DNA of 50,409 nucleotides from JAEUUM01 sp038326165 (GCA_038326165.1 JBBQJT010000019.1:1-50409); one strand, 5' to 3'. Shown: positions 17,712 through 27,225, numbered from the stretch's first letter. The notes: generated from the sequence alone by a model not told the origin. Translations and numbers: made by a program.

Positions 17712-18953
17712 TTATATTTTACGAAAAATCACTGAAGAATTATGTCCTCCAAATCCAAAGGTATTACTAATAAAAGTATCGAATTTTTTATGCTGCGCTT
17801 CATTTAGAGTCAGATTCAATCTTGAATCAATTTCAGGATCAGCATTTACGTGGTTAATAGTAGGGGGAATAAAGTCATTATTCATCCCCAATATACCACT
17901 TATTGCTTCAATGGCGCCAGCAGCTCCCAACAAATGTCCAGTCATCGACTTGGTACTGCTTATATTCAATCGGTAACTATCATCCCCAAAAACACCAAGT
18001 ATCGCTTTGATTTCAGCGATATCACCCAATGGTGTTGATGTGCCGTGAACGTTGATATAGTTGATGTCACTCGGATTCATTCCAGCATCTTGCAATGCCA
18101 ATTTCATAACAGCAATAACAGATAGGCCTTCAGGATGAGGAGCTGTAATGTGATAAGCGTCAGCCGTCATAGCAGAACCCATCACTTCGGCAAGAATTGG
18201 CGCGCCTCTGCGTTTGGCATGTTCATATTCTTCTAAGATCAAAGCGCCTGCGCCTTCACCCAAAACAAAACCATCTCTTTCTTTGTCAAATGGTCTGGAG
18301 GCTGTCATGAAATTATCATTGTTTTCACTCAAAGCCTTCATGGCATTGAATCCTCCCATACCTGCGGCAACTACTGCTGCCTCTGAGCCACCTGTAATGA
18401 TTACATCAGCCTTTCCCAAACGGATATAATCCAGTGAATTACCTATTGCGTGCGACGCTGATGCACAAGCTGAGGTGGTACAATAATTGATCCCTTTGAA
18501 TCCATATTTGATACTGATGTGACCTGCAGCTATGTCCGATATCATTTTGGGAATCATAAAGGGATTGAATCTTGGAATTCCATTTCCTTTTACATATTCC
18601 TGAATTTCAACTTCCAGTGAACGTAATCCACCAATACCGCTTCCCCAGATTACTCCTGCCTTAAATGGGTCTAAATCTTCAATTTTAAGTCCAGATTGGG
18701 CAATGGCTTCATGAGCTGCAACCATTGCATATTGCGTGAACAAATCCATTCGTCGAGCTTCCTTAGCATCCAAACCTTCTCCAAATTCAAAATTCTTTAT
18801 CTCGCAAGCGAATTTTGTTTTGAACAATGAGGCATCAAAATGGGTAATCAGATTGGCACCACTGGTACCATTCTCCAATCCTTTTTGATAATCTTTGATG
18901 TTATTCCCTATTGGAGTAACTGCTCCAATTCCCGTGACAACTACTCGTCGCAT
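17712..18953 (-). CDS. fabF: 3-oxoacyl-[acyl-carrier-protein] synthase II
   Basis: 413 residues, the usual length. It condenses malonyl-ACP with acyl-ACP in fatty acid elongation. The thiolase-fold catalytic triad is visible: Cys in TTSACASASHA (about residue 164), His in NVHGTSTPLGD (about 304) and His in MTGHLLGAAGAIEA (about 341), plus the C-terminal FGFGGHNSSV that forms the active-site loop. It lies downstream of acpP but separated from it by an intrinsic-terminator-like hairpin (18990-19030), so it is probably transcribed at a lower level than acpP by read-through, unless it has its own promoter. Confidence 0.96.
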   Translation of the reverse strand: MRRVVVTGIGAVTPIGNNIKDYQKGLENGTSGANLITHFDASLFKTKFACEIKNFEFGEGLDAKEARRMDLFTQYAMVAAHEAIAQSGLKIEDLDPFKAGVIWGSGIGGLRSLEVEIQEYVKGNGIPRFNPFMIPKMISDIAAGHISIKYGFKGINYCTTSACASASHAIGNSLDYIRLGKADVIITGGSEAAVVAAGMGGFNAMKALSENNDNFMTASRPFDKERDGFVLGEGAGALILEEYEHAKRRGAPILAEVMGSAMTADAYHITAPHPEGLSVIAVMKLALQDAGMNPSDINYINVHGTSTPLGDIAEIKAILGVFGDDSYRLNISSTKSMTGHLLGAAGAIEAISGILGMNNDFIPPTINHVNADPEIDSRLNLTLNEAQHKKFDTFISNTFGFGGHNSSVIFRKI

Positions 18954-18989
18954 AATTATTTGATTGATGAAACAATGTTGAGAACAAAC

Positions 18990-19030
18990 AAAAAATCCAC
19001 AAACACTGTATTTTACAGATGTTTGTGGAT
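18990..19030 (-). terminator. Terminator or attenuator between acpP and fabF
   Basis: The arms 18995-19005 and 19020-19030 pair perfectly (11 bp), then a one-base bulge (19019), then a further 5 bp (19006-19010 with 19014-19018) around a TTT loop. On the minus strand the outer stem runs into six T (18995-18990), then G and TTT. It lies about 39 bases after the acpP stop and 36 bases before the fabF ATG, fitting partial termination that separates the expression of the two genes. Confidence 0.85.
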
Positions 19031-19069
19031 GTTGATATTCAGAAGATTACTGCCCCATTTGGCAGCAAA

Positions 19070-19309
19070 TTATTCTTGTATCTGAGACTCAATGTAGCTT
19101 ACAGCTTGACCCACAGTTTGAATTCCTTCAGCTTGCTCATCAGGAATGCTCAAGTTGAATTCTTTTTCAAATTCCATGATTAATTCTACTGTATCCAGTG
19201 AATCAGCACCAAGATCCGTAGTGAAGCTGGCTTCAGCAACTACTTGTGATGGATCAACGCCTAATTTCTCTACAACAATTTTTGTTACTTTTTCGGCAAT
19301 GTTTGACAT
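19070..19309 (-). CDS. acpP: Acyl carrier protein
   Basis: The start at 19309 (MSNIAEKVTK) gives the standard 79 residues; the frame extends 13 codons upstream but that part (MQLNFVHK) has no counterpart in the family. Ser37 in GADSLDTVEL is the site of 4'-phosphopantetheine attachment. An acidic four-helix protein that carries growing acyl chains in the cytosol for fatty acid, lipid A and phospholipid synthesis. First gene of the acpP-fabF-rnc-GH20 group and followed by a terminator-like hairpin, as expected for a very abundant protein. A near-consensus TACTTTG lies upstream (19346-19352), between this gene and the divergent pyk. Confidence 0.97.
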   Translation of the reverse strand: MSNIAEKVTKIVVEKLGVDPSQVVAEASFTTDLGADSLDTVELIMEFEKEFNLSIPDEQAEGIQTVGQAVSYIESQIQE

Positions 19310-19449
19310 GTCGTTATAAATGATTTTATGAACAAAATTAAGCTGCAAAGTACGTTTAATCTATTGGCATGAACAAAATCTTACCTTCTTTTTTTTTCAA
19401 AAAACAATAATAAATTAAAATACCTGCTAAATTAAATAATCCTTAAGTA

Positions 19450-19457
19450 TAACTTTG
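19450..19457 (+). promoter_or_regulatory. -7 element (TAACTTTG) for pyk
   Basis: TAACTTTG matches TAnnTTTG. The longest open frame for pyk starts inside it (at 19455), which argues for the internal ATG at 19530 and a leader of about 70 bases. Confidence 0.5.
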
Positions 19458-19529
19458 AGTGTAACACTGAGGCAAAAAGGGTGTTTAAGTAGGTGTAAAT
19501 CGTTCAATGACAACATTCTCAACAACAAG

Positions 19530-20963
19530 ATGATTCCTAAACAAAACCGTAATAGTAAAATCGTAGCAACAATAGGCCCTGCCTCAAATTCCTATGAAAA
19601 ACTCCGCGATCTGGCAAAAGCAGGTGTAAATATCTTTCGTCTAAATTTTTCGCACGGCAGCCACGATGATCATTTAGCCGTAATTGAACACCTGGTTCAA
19701 TTGAATAAAGAATACGATTTCCATTTAGGGATCTTGGCTGACCTTCAAGGGCCAAAGCTGAGAGTTGGCAAGATCGAAAATGACGAATTGCATTTGAGTG
19801 CAGGAGATATCGTCACTTTCGTCAATGAGCATTGTTTGGGTACCATGGAACGCATATATATGAGTTACCAACGATTTGCAGCAGATGTAAAGCCTGGCGA
19901 AAAGATACTATTGGATGATGGTAAGTTGGTCATGCAGGTACTTGAGACCAATGGTGTTGATGCTGTAAAATTAAAAGTAATATTTGGAGGTGTCCTTAGC
20001 AGCAACAAAGGGGTTAATCTGCCGGAAACCAATGTTTCATTGCCCTCCTTAACTGAAAAAGATCTTGCTGATTTGAAATTCATTCTGACTCAACCAGTCA
20101 ATTGGATTGCACTTTCATTTGTCCGCAGTGCTGAAGATCTTAAAGATTTGCAAAAGCACATTGATGCTGCCGGGCATGAAGCCAAGATTTTGGCTAAAAT
20201 CGAAAAACCAGAAGCTGTCACTAAAATTAAGAAAATCATAAAGGCTTGTAATGCCATTATGATAGCACGCGGTGATCTGGCTGTCGAAGTTCCAATGGAA
20301 AAACTCCCAGGAATCCAAAAGAAAATCATCCGTTTGTGTATGCAGTATGCGCGTCCCGTAATAGTGGCAACACAGATGATGGAAAGTATGATTCACAATC
20401 CATCTCCTTCAAGAGCTGAAATAACTGATGTAGCCAACGCAGTATTGGATGGCGCAGATGCACTCATGTTAAGTGGCGAAACCTCTGTAGGTGATCATCC
20501 CGTTGCCGTTATTGAAGCAATGAATAAAATCATCATTGAGGCCGAAAAAACTTATGATGTTCGTTCATATAGACCCGTGCCCAACAAGAAATCTTCTACA
20601 TTTATATCAGATGTTGTCTGCTTCAATGCGGCTAAAACCGCGGAGGATGTCAAAGCAAAAGGCATATTGGGAATGACAACATCAGGCTACACCGCTTTCA
20701 AAGTATCAAGCTTCAGACCTGCTTGCAAAATTTATGTGTTCTCTGAAAAAGAAGGTATGCTGGGAACAATGAATTTATTATGGGGAGTACAATGTTTCTT
20801 ATACAATAAGTTCAGTTCAACCGATGAAACTTTTAATGATATAACCAATATCTTGAAAGAAGAAAAAATGGTACAAGCAGGTGAACTTCTGGTTTACACT
20901 GCAAGTATGCCTATGGACAAAAGGCACCGTACCAACATGCTCAAAGTTGGATACGTGGAGTAA
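19530..20963 (+). CDS. pyk: Pyruvate kinase
   Basis: The start at 19530 (MIPKQNRNSKIVATIGPAS) gives 477 residues, the family's normal length; the longer frame begins inside a promoter element. The enzyme converts phosphoenolpyruvate and ADP to pyruvate and ATP. Visible marks are the N-terminal KIVATIGPAS and FRLNFSHG, the B domain, the signature KIEKPEAVTKIKKI with its catalytic lysine, the metal-binding ARGDLAVEVP, the potassium/ADP region RPVIVATQMMESM, and the C-terminal alpha/beta domain. Divergent from acpP. The last few residues drift from the usual C-terminal strand but the frame is intact. Confidence 0.96.
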   Translation: MIPKQNRNSKIVATIGPASNSYEKLRDLAKAGVNIFRLNFSHGSHDDHLAVIEHLVQLNKEYDFHLGILADLQGPKLRVGKIENDELHLSAGDIVTFVNEHCLGTMERIYMSYQRFAADVKPGEKILLDDGKLVMQVLETNGVDAVKLKVIFGGVLSSNKGVNLPETNVSLPSLTEKDLADLKFILTQPVNWIALSFVRSAEDLKDLQKHIDAAGHEAKILAKIEKPEAVTKIKKIIKACNAIMIARGDLAVEVPMEKLPGIQKKIIRLCMQYARPVIVATQMMESMIHNPSPSRAEITDVANAVLDGADALMLSGETSVGDHPVAVIEAMNKIIIEAEKTYDVRSYRPVPNKKSSTFISDVVCFNAAKTAEDVKAKGILGMTTSGYTAFKVSSFRPACKIYVFSEKEGMLGTMNLLWGVQCFLYNKFSSTDETFNDITNILKEEKMVQAGELLVYTASMPMDKRHRTNMLKVGYVE

Positions 20964-21170
20964 AGAGAAATATTAAACGTGTCTGGCTTATTATTTATTA
21001 AATCTCCAAAAACTTGATCAGTTATAATTTTAGCATTAAGATCTAAACTATTGATGGAACAACCGATAATGTTGAAAACAAGATTAGATAATTTCCAAGG
21101 CGTATTTTGGGTTAAACTTTTCATTAGCTTCATCTCTGCAACTAAACAAGCGCTATTCGTTTATAAGCCT

Positions 21171-21178
21171 TAATTTTG
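21171..21178 (+). promoter_or_regulatory. -7 element (TAATTTTG) for the envelope operon
   Basis: TAATTTTG matches TAnnTTTG and lies 34 bases before the ATG of the nucleotidyltransferase gene. Nothing else recognisable lies in the 249-base gap after pyk. Confidence 0.5.
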
Positions 21179-21212
21179 CAGCTTTAATCGAAAACCTAGA
21201 AAACATTCATCA

Positions 21213-22217
21213 ATGCGCATCATCATACCAATGGCAGGCCGTGGCACACGCTTACGTCCTCATACCCTTACTGTTCCCAAGCCTTTGCTTTCCATAGCTG
21301 GCAAGTCAATAGTTGAGAGAATAGCTGAGGATCTTACTTTGGCTTATCCTGGCGAAATTGAAGAAATCGCTTTTATTATTGGAGATTTTGGGGCAGATGT
21401 TGAGGCAGAATTATTAGATGTTGCTAAGCGACTTGGAGCCAAAGGAAGTATTTACCATCAAGAAAAGGCTTTGGGCACTGGTCATGCCATCCTATGCGCC
21501 GCTAACAGTCTGGATGGCCCTTTAATAGTTGCCTTTGCCGATACTCTATTCAGGGCAAAATTCACTTTTGATCCTTCCAAAGATGGTTTCATTTGGGCAA
21601 TGAAAGTGGAAGACCCTAGCGCTTATGGCGTTCTTAAATTGCATGCTGATGGGCATATCAATGAATTTGTTGAAAAACCGGACACTTTTGTCTCGGATTT
21701 GGCTGTTGTTGGTATCTATTATTTCAAAGATGGTGCACGACTGCGTCAGGAGCTTCAATATCTCATTGACAATGATATCAAGGACAAAGGAGAATATCAA
21801 CTTACCACGGCACTCGAAAATCTCAAAAATTCAGGCCTAAAATTCTACCCCGCTCAAATTGATGAATGGCTAGATTGTGGCAATGCTGCTGCTCTAGTAA
21901 ATGCCAACACTCGAATTTTAGAATTTCACGCCAAAGCAGCCGGGACTCACCCATCTGCAATTATCAATAACAGCACGATTATTGAACCGTGTTTTATTGC
22001 AGAAGGAGTCACCATCAACAATTCAGTTATAGGTCCCGGCGTTAGTATTGGTAAAGGATCAAGCATTTCGAATTCAGTTATCTCTAACAGTATTTTGCAA
22101 GGCCAAACACAAGTCGTAAATACAGTTATGCAATATTCAATATTGGGCCAATTGGCTCGTCACAGCCAAGAACCAAAACAGGTAAACATCGGCGACTATT
22201 CAAGTGTAAACGCATGA
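21213..22217 (+). CDS. Sugar-phosphate nucleotidyltransferase (NTP_transferase plus hexapeptide repeats)
   Basis: 334 residues. The N-terminal nucleotidyltransferase domain carries MAGRGTRLRPHTLTVPKPLL (residues 7-26), with the glycine loop, activating Arg and the sugar-phosphate-site PKP; ALGTGHA near 88 contacts the base, FADTL near 108 holds the metal-binding Asp, and FVEKP near 150 contacts the sugar. A short left-handed beta-helix tail follows from about residue 245. Such enzymes make GDP-mannose, dTDP-glucose or UDP-sugars for surface polysaccharides; the pair of substrates cannot be fixed here. First gene of a five-gene operon; its stop overlaps the next start by four bases. Confidence 0.88.
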   Translation: MRIIIPMAGRGTRLRPHTLTVPKPLLSIAGKSIVERIAEDLTLAYPGEIEEIAFIIGDFGADVEAELLDVAKRLGAKGSIYHQEKALGTGHAILCAANSLDGPLIVAFADTLFRAKFTFDPSKDGFIWAMKVEDPSAYGVLKLHADGHINEFVEKPDTFVSDLAVVGIYYFKDGARLRQELQYLIDNDIKDKGEYQLTTALENLKNSGLKFYPAQIDEWLDCGNAAALVNANTRILEFHAKAAGTHPSAIINNSTIIEPCFIAEGVTINNSVIGPGVSIGKGSSISNSVISNSILQGQTQVVNTVMQYSILGQLARHSQEPKQVNIGDYSSVNA

Positions 22218-23905
22218 AATGGATAATTCTGGTTTTGTTTTTCACATCTTTTCATGAAATAATTAACGCTCAAGCGGTAAAAATTTCTGAACAAGAGGCC
22301 CAACTGCAAGGACGCTTCATCGATGCCAACAAAGAAATGCTGATGTCGCGGTTCGATAAGGCTGAGGAGATTCTGAATGGAATCGTCAAAGAGAACGAAA
22401 CCATTGGAGCCGTTTGGTATGAGCTAGCAAGGGTCAATGCAGGTATAGGTAAAGACGATAAAGCACTCAGCATGATCAACCGAGCAATTACCTTGGAACC
22501 CAAAAACAAATGGTATCTAATATACAAAGGAGATCTGGTTGAAAGGATGAATGATCACCGCGAAGCTGCCAATGTATGTGCACAATTAAACAAACTGGAA
22601 CCTAAAAATCCGCAACATTACGAAAACTGGGCATACCATTTAATCCAAGTGCAGGAACCTACTAAAGCCATAGAGGTATATGATAATCAAGCAGCTTTAA
22701 TGGGTATCACACCAGAGCTTGCACTCAAAAAAATGCAAGTTCTAGAGGCCATGAACAAAAAAGAAGAAGCATACGATTATCTCAAAGAGCTGGCAAACAC
22801 AAAGCCTGACATCACTTATCTCAAAATATTTGCTGCTTACCTCGTTCGATCCAATCGTATCGATGAAGCAACTTCAGTATACGAAAGAATCCTCAAATTA
22901 GATCCTAAAGACACCGATGCTCGTCTGGCTGCCGCAGCTGGCTTGCGCAAAAGTGGAAAGGACATTGAATTCGTTCAAACCCTCAGGGAACTGTTTTATC
23001 GAACTGATGTGCCCTATGACAGAAAGATGAAAGAACTTATCCCTCTGATTCAAAAAGTGGCTGACACAGGTGATACTTCCCTGGCAAATGCACTGGTTGA
23101 TGCAGTAAATGTGCTCAACTCCACAAGTCCCGATAACGCCAAGACTTACTCTGCACTAGGTGATTTGTACCACCACTCAAATAAACTAAAATCTGCCATT
23201 GAAGCCTATCAGAAATCAATTCAATTGGACAAAAGTACTTGGGCCGTTTGGGAACAATTGATGACGCTTCAATGGGATATACGGGACGTGAAATCTCTGT
23301 TGAAAACTTCCAATGAAACCTATGACCTGTTCCCTAATTTGGGCACAGCAGCTTATTGGAATGCCTTCGCCAACTACGGCAATGCAAATTACAAAGATGC
23401 ATTATCTGCAATTCAAATGGCATTGGGCATGACCAGACGGGTACCAGCAGTCCAATACCGTTGTAAAATATTAGAAGCTCAAATTCATTACCGATCTAAT
23501 AACTTGGAATTGGGAAAAGCTGCAATTGAAAGTGCAATTGCCATGAACACAAATGCAGCATGGGCCTATTACGAAAATGCTCGAATTTTAGCTGAAATCA
23601 ATGACATGAAATCCGCTGCCAACAACGCCCAAAAGGCATTGACCCTTGAACCTAATAATTCTGATGCTTTAGCTGCTTTTGCTTTTGTTGCAATGAAATC
23701 TGGCAGCCTGCAATCCGCTGATGAAAACTATCAAAAATCCTTCGCTTTAGGTGGAAATTCTCTGCCTCAATATCTGGAAGAATACGGAGACCTAATGGCT
23801 CTCAAAGGCGATAAAATAAAAGCTAAAGATTATTGGCTGAAATCATCAAGTCTGGGCGTAGAAACACCTTCCTTAAAACAAAAAATCCAAGATGCTGGTC
23901 AGTAA
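22214..23905 (+). CDS. Exported tetratricopeptide-repeat protein
   Basis: 563 residues. A signal peptide (MKWIILVLFFTSFHEIINAQ) is followed almost throughout by TPR units, readable from the repeated A-x-x-x-Y / A-I-x-L-x-P spacing (for example INRAITLEPKNKWYLIYKGD, AYQKSIQLDKSTW, AQKALTLEPNNSDALAAFAF). TPR solenoids are protein-protein interaction scaffolds; here the site would be the periplasm. It overlaps the upstream gene by four bases and the downstream DUF4292 lipoprotein gene by 14, so the three are translationally linked. The same order of TPR, DUF4292 and M23-type protein recurs in Bacteroidota, suggesting an envelope assembly role, but no defined function is known to me. Confidence 0.85.
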   Translation: MKWIILVLFFTSFHEIINAQAVKISEQEAQLQGRFIDANKEMLMSRFDKAEEILNGIVKENETIGAVWYELARVNAGIGKDDKALSMINRAITLEPKNKWYLIYKGDLVERMNDHREAANVCAQLNKLEPKNPQHYENWAYHLIQVQEPTKAIEVYDNQAALMGITPELALKKMQVLEAMNKKEEAYDYLKELANTKPDITYLKIFAAYLVRSNRIDEATSVYERILKLDPKDTDARLAAAAGLRKSGKDIEFVQTLRELFYRTDVPYDRKMKELIPLIQKVADTGDTSLANALVDAVNVLNSTSPDNAKTYSALGDLYHHSNKLKSAIEAYQKSIQLDKSTWAVWEQLMTLQWDIRDVKSLLKTSNETYDLFPNLGTAAYWNAFANYGNANYKDALSAIQMALGMTRRVPAVQYRCKILEAQIHYRSNNLELGKAAIESAIAMNTNAAWAYYENARILAEINDMKSAANNAQKALTLEPNNSDALAAFAFVAMKSGSLQSADENYQKSFALGGNSLPQYLEEYGDLMALKGDKIKAKDYWLKSSSLGVETPSLKQKIQDAGQ

Positions 23906-24725
23906 ATTTAAAGTGTTCTTGTTTGTTTTTGTAGCGCTATTGGGACTCAGTTCTTGTCAGTGGATGGACCAATTTACTGGAAAAAAAGCATCCATCAAGG
24001 ACAGTCAAATTGTCAATACAAAAGCTCCCGTCAAAAAGGAAACCGTTGTGCCCAAGTCCAACGGAACAGCTCCTTTGCTGGCCTTGCAGAATGATTTTCT
24101 CCCAATGAACCGACTGAATGCAAAAGCAGATGTTGATGTCAACTTTGCCGGATTGAACCAAGATGTCAATGCTCAGATACGATGGATCAGAGACTCAATA
24201 ATTTGGATGAATTTTTCTATGTTTGGTATAGAGGGCGCTCGACTTCTGATTACAAAGGATTCTTTTTTTCTAGTGGATCGAATCAATTCCAATTTGATGA
24301 TAAGAACGCACAGCCAAATGAGTCAAAAGCTTGGAATACCGCTTAATTTTCAAAGTTACCAACACATGATACTTGGAGAGCCATTTATCATCACAGATAC
24401 TGTGATGACTGTGGTAAAAGAACCTATGAAACATACCTGGCAGCAATCAGATAGCAAATGGCTTTCACAATTTGTTACTGATCCACAATTGAATAGATTG
24501 GTATCATTATTTCACGCTTCAAGTGATAAAAACACCAAAGTTCAAGCTGCAATGTCAAACTTTAGAACTTGGAAAAACTATCCCGGATTATCCTGTCAAC
24601 GCAATATAAAGATCAATACTAAGTCTGCAGGTAATGGTACTATTGACATTGATATCAAAGAATTTACTGTCAATACTGTCAAAGAAATCAGATTTTCATT
24701 ACCTTCAAGTTATGATCGGATCTGA
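23892..24725 (+). CDS. DUF4292 family lipoprotein
   Basis: 277 residues. The signal peptide ends in a lipobox LSSC with the lipidated Cys at 22. A short charged linker follows, then a DUF4292 domain (about 60-275) with an expected beta-rich, LolA/LolB-like half-barrel: repeated alternating strands such as ADVDVNFAGLNQDVNAQIRW and the strand-loop NFSMFGIEGARLLITKDSFF. LolB-like proteins receive lipoproteins at the outer membrane; whether this one does is inference. It overlaps the TPR gene by 14 bases and the EnvC-like gene by 14 bases. Confidence 0.85.
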   Translation: MLVSKFKVFLFVFVALLGLSSCQWMDQFTGKKASIKDSQIVNTKAPVKKETVVPKSNGTAPLLALQNDFLPMNRLNAKADVDVNFAGLNQDVNAQIRWIRDSIIWMNFSMFGIEGARLLITKDSFFLVDRINSNLMIRTHSQMSQKLGIPLNFQSYQHMILGEPFIITDTVMTVVKEPMKHTWQQSDSKWLSQFVTDPQLNRLVSLFHASSDKNTKVQAAMSNFRTWKNYPGLSCQRNIKINTKSAGNGTIDIDIKEFTVNTVKEIRFSLPSSYDRI

Positions 24726-25971
24726 ATTCAAAAGCTTTCTGTTCATTCTGCTGTTGTTGCCCCTTACCAATACCATTGCGCAATCGAAAGATGAGCTAGA
24801 AGGGAAGAAGAAACAACTGCTGGAAGAGATCAGACAGGCTGAACAAGAAGTTCAAGCAGTTAATTCCAAACTTGAAAAAACGCAAGTGAGGATTGACAAA
24901 TTGGATTTGCTTATTTCACGCCGACAGGAACTGATCAGTGACATGTGTTTGTCCATTGATCATCTCGACCATGAAACACTTGCTACACAATCCAACGCTG
25001 GTGAATTACAAAAAGAACTCGACAGGGTCAGGAGTGATTATAAAAACATCATGCAAAGTGCTTACAGAAGACATTTGCAGAATCGAAGCTCATTGGCTTG
25101 GTTTTCGTATAAGTCCATGAATATTGCGTTGCGGTGGTGGATGTATTTGAAGCAATTCGATCAATACGTTTGCAATAGAATCCATAATATAGCCTCTAAT
25201 CATAATGGCTTGATGGACAAAATCTACAAACTTGAAACCTCTAGAACCAGCAAGTTGCAGTTGGTAAAGGATCAAGAGAATCAACAATCCTCATTGGAAA
25301 AAGAGATGCAGGTCAAAAACTCATTGTTGGATGAGATTCAAGATTCACAAAAGGATCTGCTGGCTGAAATAAGCCGAAAAGAAGCACAAAGACAAAAACT
25401 TGATAAACAACTTGATGACGCAATCAAACGTGAGATAGAGGCTGCTAAGAAAAAAACAATCAAAACCTCCAAAACAACCAAAAATACCAAAACGGACAAT
25501 AAGAAAACGGATACCAATGCAGTATTGAAAATTTCTCCAGCCACAGATCCGATTTCAAAATCATTTGCCGCAAATAAAGGAAAATATGGCTGGCCAGTTG
25601 ACAAAGCTTCCCTTTTATCTGGATATGGACGACAATCTCACCCACTCGATAAAAACGTTAAAGTCAACAATAAAGGCATTTACCTAGCAACAAGCCCCAA
25701 TACAAAGGTCAAGACCATCTTTGAAGGGACGGTTATCTTTGTGGTACAAATGCCCTCTTTTCAAAATTGTGTTTTGGTCAAACACGGGGACTATTTTACA
25801 TTTTATGCCAACTTGGCAACGGTGAATGTAGAAAAAGGACAAAAACTCAAAAGCAAAGACATATTGGGTACTGCAGGAGTTGAAACCTCTTACAAACAGA
25901 CTGCTGTGCTTTTCGGTGTTTATAAAGGTACCGAAGAATTGAATCCTGAATCTTGGCTATCAGGTCTATAA
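24712..25971 (+). CDS. EnvC-like coiled-coil protein with degenerate M23/LytM domain
   Basis: The start at 24712 (MIGSEFKSFLFILLLLP) gives a clean signal peptide ending near AQ and overlaps the DUF4292 gene by 14 bases; the longer frame would lack one. 419 residues: a long coiled coil (about 25-255, rich in Glu/Lys/Gln), a Lys/Thr-rich linker, and a C-terminal LytM domain (about 285-415). The zinc site of active M23 peptidases is lost: after GRQSHP the HxGxD position reads NKGIYLA, and the HxH motif reads VLFGVY. That is the pattern of EnvC/NlpD, which do not cut peptidoglycan but activate amidases during cell division. Probable septal amidase activator; the partner amidase is not in the window. 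Confidence 0.87.
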   Translation: MIGSEFKSFLFILLLLPLTNTIAQSKDELEGKKKQLLEEIRQAEQEVQAVNSKLEKTQVRIDKLDLLISRRQELISDMCLSIDHLDHETLATQSNAGELQKELDRVRSDYKNIMQSAYRRHLQNRSSLAWFSYKSMNIALRWWMYLKQFDQYVCNRIHNIASNHNGLMDKIYKLETSRTSKLQLVKDQENQQSSLEKEMQVKNSLLDEIQDSQKDLLAEISRKEAQRQKLDKQLDDAIKREIEAAKKKTIKTSKTTKNTKTDNKKTDTNAVLKISPATDPISKSFAANKGKYGWPVDKASLLSGYGRQSHPLDKNVKVNNKGIYLATSPNTKVKTIFEGTVIFVVQMPSFQNCVLVKHGDYFTFYANLATVNVEKGQKLKSKDILGTAGVETSYKQTAVLFGVYKGTEELNPESWLSGL

Positions 25972-25989
25972 TTTTACTAAATCAATTAC

Positions 25990-27198
25990 ATGGCGCAAGA
26001 ATGGAACATTAACCCCATGCGGGTCAACCAACTCAAACAAGAAGACGAAAAAGCAATTTTAGTTGGGGTTGTACACGGCGAACAAACAGAAGCAAAACTG
26101 AATGAATACTTGGATGAACTGGAATTTCTGGCCATGACAGCCGGTGCCGTTTGCCTCAAAAGATATATTCAAAAACTTCCTCATCCTGATAACAAAACAT
26201 TTGTAGGAAAAGGTAAGCTTGAAGAAATTCTACAATATGTCGAAACCCACAAAATAGATCTCGTTATTTTTGACGACGATCTGAGCGGCAAACAACAACA
26301 CAATATTGAAGAAGCACTTCAAGTAAAAATAGTAGATAGAAGTACCTTAATTCTTGATATTTTTGCAGCAAGAGCACAAACAGCACAAGCAAAAACCCAA
26401 GTTGAACTAGCACAATTGCAGTACCTACTGCCTCGGCTTCGCGGTCTGTGGACGCACCTTGAAAGGCAACGTGGTGGTATAGGTATGAGAGGTCCTGGTG
26501 AAAAAGAAATTGAAACTGACCGTCGTATCGTCCGTGATATCATTTCCACGCTTAAACAAGATTTAGAAAAAATTGACAGACAAGCGCAAACTCAACGAAA
26601 AAGCAGAGGAGAAATGGTTCGTGTGGCACTTGTTGGGTATACGAATGTTGGCAAGTCAACACTCATGAACATATTGAGTAAGTCGGATGTATTTGCTGAG
26701 AATAAGTTGTTTGCTACCCTAGACACTACTGTTCGCAAAGTCGTGTTGGACACCATGCCGTTCCTGCTGTCTGATACCGTAGGGTTCATACGAAAATTGC
26801 CCCATCACCTCGTGGAAAGCTTCAAATCCACCCTAGATGAAGTTCGGGAAAGTGACCTGTTGCTGCATGTGGTAGATATCTCACATCCTCAGTACGAAAA
26901 TCAAATTGCCACTGTCAACCAAACCCTTCACGATCTGAAAACAGATGACAAGCCTATGATCATCATTTTCAATAAAATTGACCAGTATAGGGAGATCAAT
27001 TATGACGAGCTTTTGAGTGATGAAAACAAGGCGGAAATAGAAGCAGAATTTTATGACAATCTGATTAATAATTATGGTGAAAACATCATACTTGTCAGTG
27101 CCATTACAGGTGAAAACATACCGGAACTAAAAGAGCTGCTTGAAAAGAAAGTGCAAGAATTGAATGCATCAAGATATCCTTATCGGAAGGGGTATTAG
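25990..27198 (+). CDS. hflX: Ribosome-associated GTPase HflX
   Basis: 402 residues. The N-terminal HflX domain and helical linker contain the family signature ERQRGGIGMRGPGEKEIETD (near 158-177). The G domain starts near 210 with P-loop GYTNVGKSTL, then TLDTTVRKV (switch I), DTVGFIRKLPHHLVESF (G3 and switch II) and NKIDQ (G4), and ends with SAITGENI (G5). HflX splits stalled or stress-arrested 70S ribosomes. It lies 18 bases after the envelope operon's EnvC-like gene and is probably co-transcribed, though functionally separate. Followed by a hairpin. Firm assignment. Confidence 0.95.
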   Translation: MAQEWNINPMRVNQLKQEDEKAILVGVVHGEQTEAKLNEYLDELEFLAMTAGAVCLKRYIQKLPHPDNKTFVGKGKLEEILQYVETHKIDLVIFDDDLSGKQQHNIEEALQVKIVDRSTLILDIFAARAQTAQAKTQVELAQLQYLLPRLRGLWTHLERQRGGIGMRGPGEKEIETDRRIVRDIISTLKQDLEKIDRQAQTQRKSRGEMVRVALVGYTNVGKSTLMNILSKSDVFAENKLFATLDTTVRKVVLDTMPFLLSDTVGFIRKLPHHLVESFKSTLDEVRESDLLLHVVDISHPQYENQIATVNQTLHDLKTDDKPMIIIFNKIDQYREINYDELLSDENKAEIEAEFYDNLINNYGENIILVSAITGENIPELKELLEKKVQELNASRYPYRKGY

Positions 27199-27225
27199 CA
27201 AAAGACTTCAAGCAATAAAGTGTTA

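Noticed and set aside
20894..21133. 79-codon minus-strand frame after pyk
   Set aside because: Overlaps the 3' end of pyk in antisense, no promoter or recognisable domain; could be a chance frame, so left out.
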